Assembly (NCBI GenBank): GCA_018702955.1
Contig: JABJEK010000126.1
Span: 1 to 61,867 of the forward strand
Source: Rhodospirillaceae bacterium
GTDB lineage: Bacteria > Pseudomonadota > Alphaproteobacteria > UBA6615
Length of the DNA stretch: 61,867 nucleotides
Reading direction: 5' to 3'
This document shows positions 24,900 to 36,321 of this stretch, one piece after another. The notes under the pieces were generated by a model. It saw only the letters and a list, made by a program, of their open reading frames with translations, was not told the origin of the DNA and did not search any database. Made by a program: the position numbers and the translations under genes. Within the stretch, counting starts at the first letter, position 1. Every line of letters begins with the position of its first letter.

Positions 24900-25754
24900 A
24901 TGAGCGAGACCCTCGATATCCCCCTTTTGCGCACGCTTCTGGCGGTCGTGGACTCCGGCAGCTTCACCCAGGCGGCGACCCAGGTGCACCGGACCCAATC
25001 GGCGGTGAGCATGCAGATCAAGAGGTTGGAAGACGTGGTCGGCCGCAGCCTGTTCGAGCGAGCCGGCCGACGTTCGGCGTTGACGCGCGAAGGTCAGGCG
25101 TTGACCGAATATGCGCGGCGAATTCTGCATTTGCATGATGAGGCGTTGACCACGATCAGCGAGCCGGAAATCGTGGGTGCCGTGCGGCTTGGCGTGCCCG
25201 ACGACTATATCAGCGGGTTCCTGCCACGCGTGCTGTCGGCGTTTGCCGAGTCGTATCCGATGGTGGAAGTGGAGCTACATTGCGCGAGCAGCACCAAAAT
25301 CTCACACGCCCATGACACGGGCGAGGTGGATATTGGGCTTGTGACCATCGAAATGGTGAAACAGGAATGCCAACTGGTCCGCCGGGAGCCCGTGGTCTGG
25401 GCCACGTCGCGACGCCATGTGGTCCATGAACGTAATCCGGTGCCGCTCGCGGTGTTCGAGCCCGGTTGCTCATTCCGGAAATGGGCGGTGGAAAGTCTCG
25501 ACGGCGTGGGCCGTCCCCACCGCATCGCCTATTCCAGCGAAAGCGTGGCCGGCCTGGTGACAGCCGTTGAGGCGGGGCTTGCCGTGACGATCCTGCCGCG
25601 CAGCGGAATGCCGGCGGATTTCCGCGAGCTTCTGCCCGACGAAGGCTTTCCGGTCCTGCCGGCCGTCGATATCGGGCTGATTCCACCACGCGGTGACGCC
25701 GGTCCCGCCGTGCATGCCCTCGCCAAGCACATTGCACAGGGCGCTTCGTCTTAG
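24900..25754 (+). CDS. LysR-type transcriptional regulator (VtlR-like by context)
   Basis: 284 residues. The N-terminal winged HTH reads LLRTLLAVVDSGSFTQAATQ with VHRTQSAVSMQIKRLEDVVG and LFERAGRRSALTREGQAL. The effector-binding domain starts at about 90 (GAVRLGVPDDYISGFLPRVL). Divergent placement next to a DUF1127 gene matches VtlR-type regulators of Brucella and Agrobacterium, which activate DUF1127 genes and a small RNA (established for those genera). Assignment here rests on context and general HTH similarity. The inverted repeat at 24846-24867 is a likely operator. Confidence 0.88.
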   Translation: MSETLDIPLLRTLLAVVDSGSFTQAATQVHRTQSAVSMQIKRLEDVVGRSLFERAGRRSALTREGQALTEYARRILHLHDEALTTISEPEIVGAVRLGVPDDYISGFLPRVLSAFAESYPMVEVELHCASSTKISHAHDTGEVDIGLVTIEMVKQECQLVRREPVVWATSRRHVVHERNPVPLAVFEPGCSFRKWAVESLDGVGRPHRIAYSSESVAGLVTAVEAGLAVTILPRSGMPADFRELLPDEGFPVLPAVDIGLIPPRGDAGPAVHALAKHIAQGASS

Positions 25755-25789
25755 AATTTGGTGTCATAAGATTTATGGCGTCCCGAAGC

Positions 25790-25818
25790 TTGGAGTCACC
25801 GGGCGTTTGGCATATAAC
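25790..25818 (+). promoter_or_regulatory. Promoter candidate for aconitase
   Basis: TTGGAG (25790-25795) and TATAAC (25813-25818) with 17-bp spacing, about 90 bp upstream of the acnA ATG, which has a strong GGAAGGAGAG ribosome-binding site. Confidence 0.5.
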
Positions 25819-25907
25819 CGCCCCAAATTGGCGTTGCCCGGGTCACCACCCGCGCGCCAGCTTCCGTATCATCAGATGAATTCCCTTTCGGGAAGGAGAG
25901 AACGTCC

Positions 25908-28583
<2,676 letters not shown>

Positions 28584-28641
28584 GGGGTTCGTCACCGTCA
28601 GTTGATTGGTTTGTGACGGCCCGGGCGTCCATATTCGGTTC

Positions 28642-29448
28642 ATGTCGCAGTTGTTGATCAGGACAGTGAAGCCTCGATGGGGTGCGTGCCGGCATGTGGT
28701 TGCCGCGCTTGGGCTTGTCGCCTTGACCATGGCCGGGCTTGGCTTGGGGTTGCTCGCGGTGTCGCCGGTCCATGCGGATCAGCGCCTCACGGTGGTCGAG
28801 CTCTACACCTCGCAAGGCTGCCCGGCTTGCCCGGCGGCCGACGCCTTGCTGGCGGAACTTGCCGCCAAGCCCGACGTTTTGGCGCTGAGTTTCCACGTTG
28901 ATTACTGGGACTATATCGGCTGGGCGGATCCGTTCGCGAGTGAGGTCTATTCTCAGCGACAGCAGCGCTATCTGGAACAGCTGAAACTACCCTATGTCTA
29001 TACGCCGCAGATGGTCGTGGACGGCAAGCTGCATGCGTCGGGCAACCGGCAGCAGCAGGTCGAGACCAATATCGAACGTGCGCGTGATCTCGCGCAGGGC
29101 CGCGTCGAGGTGAATGTGACACGCATCTCCGAAGGGCAAGTGAGGATTCAGATTCCCGGCAGCGATGCGCTCTATCGCGGTGAGGCGGATATCATGCTGG
29201 TCCGGTTCGACGAGAAGCATGTCACCGATGTGACCCGCGGCGAGAACAAGGGGAAGACGCTGGCGAATCACAACGTTGTCCGGCTCCTGCGCCCGGTCGC
29301 TGACTGGAACGGCGAGGCGGTGGATATGGTGATGCGCCTGCAGGATATCGGCGGCGCCGATCCGGCCTACTGCGCGATTTTTGTCCAGGAACGCGGCCAG
29401 GGCCGCATTCTCGGCGCATCCGTCGTGGATATGCGCGCCCGTTCGTAG
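28642..29448 (+). CDS. DUF1223 thioredoxin-like secreted protein
   Basis: 268 residues from the ATG at 28642, chosen because it begins a basic segment plus hydrophobic signal or anchor (HVVAALGLVALTMAGLGLGL) ending in AVSPVHADQ. The DUF1223 domain begins RLTVVELYTSQGCPACPAAD, with a CPAC motif resembling thioredoxin active sites, followed by LSFHVDYWDYIGWADPFAS and YTPQMVVDGK. The family is periplasmic and of unknown function, thought to be redox-related. It starts 58 bp after acnA. Confidence 0.85.
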   Translation: MSQLLIRTVKPRWGACRHVVAALGLVALTMAGLGLGLLAVSPVHADQRLTVVELYTSQGCPACPAADALLAELAAKPDVLALSFHVDYWDYIGWADPFASEVYSQRQQRYLEQLKLPYVYTPQMVVDGKLHASGNRQQQVETNIERARDLAQGRVEVNVTRISEGQVRIQIPGSDALYRGEADIMLVRFDEKHVTDVTRGENKGKTLANHNVVRLLRPVADWNGEAVDMVMRLQDIGGADPAYCAIFVQERGQGRILGASVVDMRARS

Positions 29449-29458
29449 TGAAGCCACA

Positions 29459-31192
29459 TCAGGCGGGTGACAGCCTGACAATACCCAGTTTCGCCAGCCA
29501 TAGTATGGCCCGCCGGGTCTCTCGTCCGGGTTTGCCGATAGCCGCTATCAGCGCCTCGACGTTGGTGCCCTCGGTATTGTCCGGCGTGGCGACGGCACCG
29601 AGTAGCGCTCGGAGGTCCGGGGCGGGCAGCATGAGACCCACACCGGCGGTGTTGATGGCGTGATGTACCAGTGCTTCGAGGTCGGCGTCGGGCGCGCGCC
29701 GTGTGACGCGCGTATCGTCACTCAATGTGGCGCTCGGATATCCGGCGAAGACCTTGTAGGGGTCATCACGAAGCGGATCGCTCGCCCGCCCGGGCAGAGG
29801 TGCGGCAACTTCCGTGTCGTGCGCGCGCCGGTGCGCCAGATCATCCCACAGTTCCTCATAGGCCGGGATGATTACCGACCAGTCATAGACAGCGCGTGCA
29901 CGCACCTTGCCCGCATCACCCATCTTGCGGCGCAGCGCCGGGTCCGCGATCAGGCGAACATACGCATTGCGTGCGGCATCGATGTCCACCGCGGTGAATT
30001 GCGCGGTGCGCGCAATATAGCCGCCATAGCTGAACCGGCCGCTGCGGTAGCGCGATACGATATCCAGGCCGTCGCCAGGTGCGGCCGAGATCGTCGGGAT
30101 CGCGATGCCCTGTACGCCGTCTTCGATTGTGTCGCGATAGCCATTCCAGTCCGTCACCACGACCGGCAGGCCGGTGGCCATGGCTTCGATCGGCGTTAGT
30201 CCGAACGTTTCCTGGACATTGTCGGACAGCGAGGTGAAGAGATCTGCCGCCGACCATGCCTGGCGGCGCATGTCGGCATCGCGGCCGTCGACGATATGAA
30301 CGGGCACATCCGGGCAGGCTTCACGGGCCAGGTATTCGATCTGTTTGCGCTCGGCATCGGTCTCGAACCAGCCGGCGAGAATCAGGTGCACGGCACGGCC
30401 GGTCTCGGCCTGGGCGGCCTGCAGACCGAGAAACATTGGCAGCGGATGCGCCTTCGCGGTGGCCGAAAGGCGGCCGAGGAACAACGCAGCGACGGCATCG
30501 TCGGCGATATCATATGTGGCCCGGAACGTGGCGCGGGCGGCAGGGTCGGGTTCGAAGGAAGCGGTGTCGATGCCCAGCGGGATCACGGGCAACTGCAGGG
30601 TCACCGCCTTGCGTCCCGTCCCGACAGGGGCGCCGAGCCTCGATTCGAGATAGTCCCCCCATTCGTCGAGTACGCCTGCCAGCGTGTCGCGCACGGCCTG
30701 GGACGTGCAGATAATCGCGTCCCAGGGCTGCAAGGGTGACGTGGCAAAGCTGCCGATGGCCTCCATCACTGTGTCGCTTGCGGTTGTGTGGGTAATCCCG
30801 CACAGGCTCCAAGCGCGCTGGTCGTGCGCGCGGCGCAGCCAGGCCTGATCCGCGATCGTTGGGCTGGGATAAAACAGGCATCCGGTTTCGGCCAGACGTT
30901 CGGGAGCATCGAAGGAAACCCAACGCGCGCTGCGCAGAGGGCGCGGTCCGTTCTGGGCCGCCTCGCGTGTGGTGTCGGCGAATTCTTCCGCTGAGGCTCG
31001 GTCCGGCGCCATGCAGACGAGGTCGCGCGAACGGGCGTGCCGTGCGAGGCCGGCCAGAAAGCTCGCGCCCGCCGATTGGCGACCCATCAGGCGGTCACCG
31101 GCCATCGTGTAGCCGTCGGACTTGTAATAGACGACGACGTCGCTTCCCCCTGTGCCGGGTGCGCTTGGAACGTCTGGGGAATCGGTCGTCAT
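29459..31192 (-). CDS. Glycosyltransferase family 4-type protein
   Basis: 577 residues from the ATG at 31192 (GAAGGAG site 11 nt upstream). The first third holds an N-terminal Rossmann-like region (VVVYYKSDGYT, WDAIICTSQAVRDTL). The GT-B C-terminal domain has LFLGRLSATAKAHPL, HLILAGWFE and DLFTSLSDNVQETFGLTPIEAMATGLPVVV, where the E-x7-E motif binds the sugar nucleotide. A C-terminal ~120-residue extension is unrecognised. It should transfer a sugar to an unknown acceptor. It is a single gene divergent from the SUV3-like helicase. Confidence 0.85.
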   Translation of the reverse strand: MTTDSPDVPSAPGTGGSDVVVYYKSDGYTMAGDRLMGRQSAGASFLAGLARHARSRDLVCMAPDRASAEEFADTTREAAQNGPRPLRSARWVSFDAPERLAETGCLFYPSPTIADQAWLRRAHDQRAWSLCGITHTTASDTVMEAIGSFATSPLQPWDAIICTSQAVRDTLAGVLDEWGDYLESRLGAPVGTGRKAVTLQLPVIPLGIDTASFEPDPAARATFRATYDIADDAVAALFLGRLSATAKAHPLPMFLGLQAAQAETGRAVHLILAGWFETDAERKQIEYLAREACPDVPVHIVDGRDADMRRQAWSAADLFTSLSDNVQETFGLTPIEAMATGLPVVVTDWNGYRDTIEDGVQGIAIPTISAAPGDGLDIVSRYRSGRFSYGGYIARTAQFTAVDIDAARNAYVRLIADPALRRKMGDAGKVRARAVYDWSVIIPAYEELWDDLAHRRAHDTEVAAPLPGRASDPLRDDPYKVFAGYPSATLSDDTRVTRRAPDADLEALVHHAINTAGVGLMLPAPDLRALLGAVATPDNTEGTNVEALIAAIGKPGRETRRAILWLAKLGIVRLSPA

Positions 31193-31280
31193 GGGAATGG
31201 TCGCTCCTTCATCGGAAGTTGATTCTAGTCGGCCCATGTGACCGGTTGCAATCGGGTGCAGGAGTCGGGATGCTTGGGCC

Positions 31281-33857
31281 ATGTCTGTTCACGCCTCCCG
31301 TCCCGTCAAAGCCGTTCTGGGACCGACCAACACCGGCAAAACTTATCTCGCGATCGACCGCATGCTTGGCCATGCCAGCGGGATGATCGGGTTCCCGCTG
31401 CGCTTGCTTGCGCGCGAGAATTACGACCGTGTTGTACGTATGAAAGGTGCCGCTGCGGTGGCGCTGATTACCGGTGAAGAACGTATCGTGCCGCCCAACC
31501 CGCGCTATTTTCTGTGTACGGTCGAGGCGATGCCGCTGGACCGCATTGTGGATTTCCTGGCGATCGATGAGGTGCAACTCTGCGCCGACCCCGAGCGCGG
31601 GCATGTCTTTACCGATCGGTTGTTGCGCGCGCGCGGGCGCGAGGAAACCATGTTGCTGGGCGCGGAGACGATGGCGCCGATCATCCGCCGCCTGATCCCC
31701 GATGTGCAGATCGAACGACGCGAACGTTTCTCGAAGCTGAGCTATGGCGGGTTCCGCAAGCTCACGCGATTGCCGCCCCGCAGTGCGGTCGTCGCGTTCT
31801 CCGCAGCCAACGTCTATGCGATGGCCGAATTATTGCGCCGCCAGTGCGGCGGGACGGCGGTGGTTCTGGGCGCGCTAAGTCCGCGGACGCGCAACGCCCA
31901 GGTGGCGATGTATGAGGCGGGGGAAGTCGACTATCTGGTCGCCACCGACGCCATCGGCATGGGGCTCAACATGGGCATCACCCATGTTGGTTTCTCCGCG
32001 ATGACCAAGTTTGACGGCCACGGTTTTCGCCGCCTGTCACCGAGCGAGGTGGGACAGATCGCGGGTCGCGCCGGTCGGTACATGGAAGATGGTACTTTCG
32101 GTCCGACGGCGGAGTTGGAACCGTTCGAACCAGAACTGGTCGCGGCCGTTGAGGCGCATGAGTTTGATCCGGTCTCGTCGATTTTCTGGCGGAATTCCAA
32201 CCTCGATTTCTCGTCCGCCGACGCGCTTAAGCGCAGCCTGGAAGACTCGCCCTCCGAACGCGAGCTTCGCCGATCCCCGCCCACGGATGACTACAACGCG
32301 CTACTCGCCATGCGCGAGCATGACGACATCAAGCAGATGGCGACGAACCCCGAGGCGGTGCGTGCCCTTTGGGACACGTGCCAGATCCCTGATTTCAGCG
32401 GCGACCTGTCGGGCAATCACACGCGTCTGGTGGCGCGAATATATCGGTTCCTGATGGCTGACGCCGGCCGTATTCCGGGCGACTGGATCGAACGTTCCAT
32501 CGGTCAGTTCGATCGCGTCGACGGCGATATCGACACGTTGATGGCCCGCATCGCCGGGGTGCGGACATGGTCGTATATCTCCCACCGGCAATCCTGGCTC
32601 GACGACCCCGATGGGCTGCAGGCGCGCGCGCGGGAGCTCGAGGACAAGCTCTCCGATGCGTTGCATGAAAGCCTGACCCAGCGTTTCGTTGACCGCAAGG
32701 CATCGGTTGTCACGCGGGGTTTGCGCGAGAAAGACAAATTGCTGGCGGGTGTGTCGGAGGACGGGCTCATTACCGTCGAGGGTGAAGAGGTCGGCCGGTT
32801 TGACGGGTTTCGCTTCGTGCCGCTCGACGAGGATGTCGCGGCGAGCCCGCGTTTGATGGCGGCGGCCAACCGTGCCGTGCGAGAATCGATCGGTGCGCGG
32901 ATCGCGGCGTTGGCCGGTTCCGATGACGAAGCCTTCACGCTCGATCGGTCCGGAGCACAGATCATCTGGCAACAGGCGCCGGTTGCACGGTTGATGGCCG
33001 GGGCCGATATTCTTCATCCCCTTGTCGAGGTGTTGCCGAGCGAACTGCTCGACGTGCCGTCGCGTGAAGACATGCGGGTGCGTCTGCAGGGGTGGCTCGA
33101 CGCGACTCTTGGTGCCGATCTCGCACCGTTGTTCGCACTGACCCAGGCGAAATTTTCCGGCTCCGCACGGGGACTCGCGTTCCACCTGAGCGAGGGCCTG
33201 GGCTGTGCCGCGCGGGTGAAGGGTGACGATCCGGCAAATCATCTCGCCGACGATGACCGCAAGGCGCTGGCCAAGGTCGGGATACGCATTGGTGTCGCGT
33301 CTGTCTATCTGCCGGCGCTGCTCAAGGGCAGGGTGATGGAGCTCAAGGCGATGCTCTATCGGATTCGTGCCGATGCTGAGGCCGCCGAGGCGCTTGCGTC
33401 GTTGCCCGACGGCGGCGCCACGGCCATGCCGCGTTCTGAGTTGATCGACGATCATTGGTATCTGGCGCTGGGTTTTTGTCCGGCCGGGCCGGTCGCCGTG
33501 CGCGCCGACGAGCTGGAGCGTCTGCTGGCGGCTATTCGGCGGGGCACCAAGGAAGGTGAGTTCACGGTCAGCCCGGACCTTCTGTCGCGCATTGATGCGC
33601 CGGCCGAGGTGTTCGCCAGGATGATTCGCAGTTTCGGCTACGCCGTGCGCGAGGAAGACGATGTCATCAAGGTCACACGCCGCGCGGTCAAGCGCCGCCC
33701 CGGCAAACAGGCTCAGGCAAAGCAGGGGACGGGCAAGAAGGGCAGCGCGCCTCGCAAGAAGGGTTCCGGCAAGCCCAAAACGCAGAAGGCCGAGCAGAAA
33801 TACGATCCTGATTCGCCCTTTGCGGCGCTGGCGGTCCTGAAGGAACGGGGACGTTGA
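31281..33857 (+). CDS. SUV3-like superfamily 2 helicase
   Basis: 858 residues. Walker A is GPTNTGKT (14-21), the Walker B-like motif is IDEVQLC (about 94-100), and motif VI reads SEVGQIAGRAGRYMEDGTFG. The DEVQ and GPTNTGKT forms are those of the mitochondrial SUV3 RNA helicase and its alphaproteobacterial relatives. A long C-terminal region with helical and basic parts (KRRPGKQAQAKQGTGKKG) ends in the conserved PDSPFAALAVLK. It probably unwinds RNA for degradation in the cytoplasm. The gene overlaps the S4 gene by 4 nt (TTGA). Confidence 0.92.
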   Translation: MSVHASRPVKAVLGPTNTGKTYLAIDRMLGHASGMIGFPLRLLARENYDRVVRMKGAAAVALITGEERIVPPNPRYFLCTVEAMPLDRIVDFLAIDEVQLCADPERGHVFTDRLLRARGREETMLLGAETMAPIIRRLIPDVQIERRERFSKLSYGGFRKLTRLPPRSAVVAFSAANVYAMAELLRRQCGGTAVVLGALSPRTRNAQVAMYEAGEVDYLVATDAIGMGLNMGITHVGFSAMTKFDGHGFRRLSPSEVGQIAGRAGRYMEDGTFGPTAELEPFEPELVAAVEAHEFDPVSSIFWRNSNLDFSSADALKRSLEDSPSERELRRSPPTDDYNALLAMREHDDIKQMATNPEAVRALWDTCQIPDFSGDLSGNHTRLVARIYRFLMADAGRIPGDWIERSIGQFDRVDGDIDTLMARIAGVRTWSYISHRQSWLDDPDGLQARARELEDKLSDALHESLTQRFVDRKASVVTRGLREKDKLLAGVSEDGLITVEGEEVGRFDGFRFVPLDEDVAASPRLMAAANRAVRESIGARIAALAGSDDEAFTLDRSGAQIIWQQAPVARLMAGADILHPLVEVLPSELLDVPSREDMRVRLQGWLDATLGADLAPLFALTQAKFSGSARGLAFHLSEGLGCAARVKGDDPANHLADDDRKALAKVGIRIGVASVYLPALLKGRVMELKAMLYRIRADAEAAEALASLPDGGATAMPRSELIDDHWYLALGFCPAGPVAVRADELERLLAAIRRGTKEGEFTVSPDLLSRIDAPAEVFARMIRSFGYAVREEDDVIKVTRRAVKRRPGKQAQAKQGTGKKGSAPRKKGSGKPKTQKAEQKYDPDSPFAALAVLKERGR

Positions 33858-34273
33858 GCGACGCCAAATCGGAACCAACGCCGGGCAACACGGCCGTTGA
33901 TCGCGAGAGCACGCTCCGCCTCGATAAATGGCTCTGGTATGCGCGCTTCTGCAAGACCCGCAGTCTGGCGACGGCCATGTGTCGGGCCGGGCAAGTCAGG
34001 GTGAACAAGGTGCCGGTTCGAAAATCGAACCAGTCGGTGCATGCCGGTGATGTTCTGACCTTCTCGCAAGGTCCACGCATCCGCGTCATCCGGATCACGG
34101 CACTTGCGACCCGTCGTGGCCCCGCGCCTGAGGCCGCCGCGCTGTATGACGATATATCGCCGCCGATGCCGCCACGTCAGGCGCGTCCCGCCACAGTCGG
34201 CCTGCGTGAACCGGGTGCCGGGCGCCCGACCAAGCGCGACCGCCGTGCGCTTGATCGTTTGCGAGACAGTTGA
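33854..34273 (+). CDS. S4-domain RNA-binding protein (HslR-like)
   Basis: 139 residues. The S4 fold is LRLDKWLWYARFCKTRSLAT and GQVRVNKVPVRKSNQSVHAGDVL (about 22-70), followed by a basic tail (GRPTKRDRRALDRLRDS). HslR (Hsp15) binds free 50S subunits carrying nascent chains. The start is a TTG at 33854 overlapping the helicase TGA, so translation is coupled to the SUV3-like gene. Co-location with the helicase is common in alphaproteobacteria, which supports an RNA or ribosome role. Confidence 0.9.
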   Translation: MSDAKSEPTPGNTAVDRESTLRLDKWLWYARFCKTRSLATAMCRAGQVRVNKVPVRKSNQSVHAGDVLTFSQGPRIRVIRITALATRRGPAPEAAALYDDISPPMPPRQARPATVGLREPGAGRPTKRDRRALDRLRDS

Positions 34274-34375
34274 AGCTGGCTCGGTGCCCTGAGGATCACG
34301 GCGCTGTTGGTTGTTTGTCGGCCGCCCGATCATGTAAGGCATGGCCATACAAGGAAGTGCATTTAGGGAGTGACG

Positions 34376-34840
34376 ATGCTTGATCGACTGAAATCCATGT
34401 TTGCCTCCGATGCGGGTGGGAGTGCTGCGCGCGCCCACGGCCCTGATGAGTTGCAGCTCGCGGCGGCGGCGCTACTGGTCGAAGTCGCGCGGATGGACGA
34501 TGACTATGACGCCGACGAGCGGGCGCTGATCGGGTCGTTGTTGCGTGACCGTTTTGACCTGGATGCAGCCGACACCGAAGCGCTGCTTGTGGCGGCGGAT
34601 GCCGCGACCGAAGATCTGGTCGAGGTGTATGGATTTGCGCGCCGGGTGAAGGATGCGTTCGAGCATGATGAGCGGGTCCGGATGATCGAAATGCTTTGGG
34701 AAGTGGTTTATGCCGACGGCGAAATCCACGACCATGAGGCAAACTTGTTGCGACGCGTTGCTGGCCTCATCTACGTTAGCGACAGGGAGAGTGGGGAGGC
34801 GCGCAAACGGGTGCTTGACCGAAGGCGCGCAGCTTCGTAA
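34376..34840 (+). CDS. TerB-like (tellurite resistance family) protein
   Basis: 154 residues from the ATG at 34376 (GGGAG 5 nt upstream; the GTG two codons earlier overlaps that site). It is an all-helical acidic domain: LQLAAAALLVEVARMDDDYD, DERALIGSLLRDRFDLDAAD, then RVRMIEMLWEVVYADGEIHDHE with conserved acidic residues that bind metal in TerB. These proteins are frequent outside tellurite operons and their function is unknown. It stands between the S4 gene and fdxA. Confidence 0.85.
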   Translation: MLDRLKSMFASDAGGSAARAHGPDELQLAAAALLVEVARMDDDYDADERALIGSLLRDRFDLDAADTEALLVAADAATEDLVEVYGFARRVKDAFEHDERVRMIEMLWEVVYADGEIHDHEANLLRRVAGLIYVSDRESGEARKRVLDRRRAAS

Positions 34841-34876
34841 ATCCTCTCTCAAGATTGGCCAAAAGGAATTCAGAAG

Positions 34877-35218
34877 ATGCCGTACGTCGTCACCGAAGCC
34901 TGCATCAAATGCAAGTACACGGACTGTGTGGAAGTCTGCCCCGTTGATTGTTTCTACGAGGGCGAGAACATGCTGGTGATTCACCCCGATGAGTGCATCG
35001 ATTGTGGCGTGTGCGAGCCGGAATGTCCGGCCGAGGCGATCATCCCTGATGTCGAACCGGAAGCCGAGAAATGGCTCGAGATGAATCGCGAATATTCGGA
35101 AGGCAAGTGGCCGAATATCACCGCGAAGAAGGACGAGGCGCCCGAGGCGGATAATTTCAAGGCCGAAGAGGGCAAGTTCGACAAGTACTTCAGCGCCAAT
35201 CCGGGAAGCGGCGACTAG
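34877..35218 (+). CDS. fdxA: 7Fe ferredoxin FdxA
   Basis: 113 residues with nine cysteines. By comparison with Azotobacter ferredoxin I (offset by one), C9, C17 and C50 bind a [3Fe-4S] cluster and C21, C40, C43 and C46 bind a [4Fe-4S] cluster; C12 and C25 are extra. The C-terminal half ([17 protein letters not shown]) is typical of the FdxA type. It is a cytoplasmic low-potential electron carrier, whose partner is not visible here. Its linkage to carD is conserved in alphaproteobacteria. A hairpin terminator follows. Confidence 0.95.
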   Translation: MPYVVTEACIKCKYTDCVEVCPVDCFYEGENMLVIHPDECIDCGVCEPECPAEAIIPDVEPEAEKWLEMNREYSEGKWPNITAKKDEAPEADNFKAEEGKFDKYFSANPGSGD

Positions 35219-35266
35219 GCTTCATCGCCTAAATGGTGCGGCTGCCTACCAAAACCGCGCAATTTC

Positions 35267-35275
35267 TGTTATAAT
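35267..35275 (+). promoter_or_regulatory. Extended -10 promoter between fdxA and carD
   Basis: TGTTATAAT at 35267-35275 is a TGn-TATAAT box. Transcription would start near 35282, only a few bases before the hairpin at 35288-35309, so the carD mRNA would carry that hairpin at its 5' end unless it terminates there. Confidence 0.45.
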
Positions 35276-35287
35276 CAAAGTCATTCG

Positions 35288-35318
35288 AGGGACGGCTGTC
35301 GCCGTCCCTTGTTCTTTG
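35288..35318 (+). terminator. Hairpin after fdxA (terminator or carD leader structure)
   Basis: AGGGACGGC (35288-35296), loop TGTC, GCCGTCCCT (35301-35309): a 9-bp perfect stem followed by TGTTCTTTGATT, a broken U tract. It probably ends the fdxA transcript. Because a promoter-like box lies just upstream it may also be a 5'-end structure of the carD mRNA. Confidence 0.6.
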
Positions 35319-35417
35319 ATTCTACGCTGGAACACGGCTAACCCCCTTGAATCGCGCTAATTTCGCGGTCCCTGTGCGGTTGTGCCTCGTCCCGGCAGGC
35401 AGGTAACGGAAACGAAC

Positions 35418-36227
35418 ATGGCGAAAACGACGAAAACTACCAAGGCTGCAAAAAAACCGGCGGCAAAGGCCAAAGCCGCGCCGAAGTCGGCAGCGAAAAC
35501 GGCGGCGAAGAAGCCCGCCGCGAAGGCAAAACCAGCGACCAAGAAACCTGTGGCAAAGAAGCCGGCGGCAAAGAAGCCGGCGGCAAAGCCCGCTGCCAAG
35601 AAGGCTGTCACACCAAAGGCTGCGGCCAAAAAGGTGCCCGCGCCAAAGGCCGCTGCCAAGAAGACCGCCTCACCTGCCGCGGCAGAGAAAGTGGCGACAC
35701 CGGAAAAGCCGGCCGCCAAGCGTGCGCCGGCAAAGAAGGTAAAACTCGAATTCGGTGCCGGCGATTTTGTGGTGTACCCGACCCACGGTGTTGGCCAGGT
35801 GACCGGCATCGAGACCCACGAAATTGTGGATCAGAAGCTCAAACTCTACATCATCAGCTTTGAACGCGAGCGGATGACCCTCAAGGTGCCGATCAACAAG
35901 GTGAAGGATTCGGGCCTGCGCAAGCTTTCGAGCCGCAAGGTCATGGACAACGCCTTGAAGACGCTCAAGGGCCGCGTCCGGATCAAGCGCACCATGTGGA
36001 GCCGCCGCGCCCAGGAGTACGAGGCGAAGATCAATTCCGGCGACCCGATTTTTATTGCCGAAGTCGTTCGCGACCTGCACCGCAAGGAAGACCAGCCCGA
36101 TCAATCCTATTCCGAACGGCAAATGTATCAGGCAGCATTGGACCGTCTGGCACGCGAGCTCGCGGCGGTCGAAAGCTCCGAGCATGAGGGTGCCGTTGAG
36201 AAGCTGGAAGGCATCCTCGCAACCTAG
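35418..36227 (+). CDS. CarD-family RNA polymerase-binding regulator with N-terminal histone H1-like tail
   Basis: 269 residues. Residues 1-108 are almost only Lys, Ala and Pro (KKPAAKAKPATKKPVAKKPA type), like histone H1 and AlgP tails. The CarD/CdnL domain follows from about 109: EFGAGDFVVYPTHGVGQVTG for the RNA polymerase-interacting module, then a helical DNA-binding part (RKVMDNALKTLKGRVRIKRT). CarD/CdnL proteins stabilise open complexes at rRNA and housekeeping promoters. Usual alphaproteobacterial length is about 170 residues; the added tail should raise non-specific DNA affinity (inference). The ATG at 35418 is chosen; an upstream GTG frame adds only 12 unconserved residues. Confidence 0.92.
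   Translation: MAKTTKTTKAAKKPAAKAKAAPKSAAKTAAKKPAAKAKPATKKPVAKKPAAKKPAAKPAAKKAVTPKAAAKKVPAPKAAAKKTASPAAAEKVATPEKPAAKRAPAKKVKLEFGAGDFVVYPTHGVGQVTGIETHEIVDQKLKLYIISFERERMTLKVPINKVKDSGLRKLSSRKVMDNALKTLKGRVRIKRTMWSRRAQEYEAKINSGDPIFIAEVVRDLHRKEDQPDQSYSERQMYQAALDRLARELAAVESSEHEGAVEKLEGILAT
35421..35735 (+). repeat. Lys-Ala-Pro low-complexity coding repeat of carD
   Basis: The region encodes the H1-like tail and contains imperfect repeats such as AAGAAGCCGGCGGCA twice in tandem near 35557-35586. Such DNA is prone to repeat-number change. Confidence 0.75.
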
Positions 36228-36260
36228 GCCATCGGCATACATGATCGCATTGTTCGATTG

Positions 36261-36292
36261 AAAAGCCGGGCTCGCGAGAGCCCGGCTTTCTC
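36261..36292. terminator. Bidirectional terminator between carD and the M48 protease
   Basis: AAAGCCGGGCTC (36262-36273), loop GCGA, GAGCCCGGCTTT (36278-36289): a 12-bp perfect stem with A-rich and T-rich flanks, ending convergent carD (plus) and the protease gene (minus). Confidence 0.9.
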
Positions 36293-36321
36293 GTTTCCGG
36301 ACCGATTAACGCGCCGGCGAT

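Noticed and set aside
28584..28620. Hairpin CGTCAC...GTGACG after acnA as a terminator.
   Set aside because: Only a 6-bp stem with an 18-nt loop and no U tract.
35421..35735. CRISPR-like or satellite repeat.
   Set aside because: The repeat is in frame, encodes the CarD tail and has no regular spacers.
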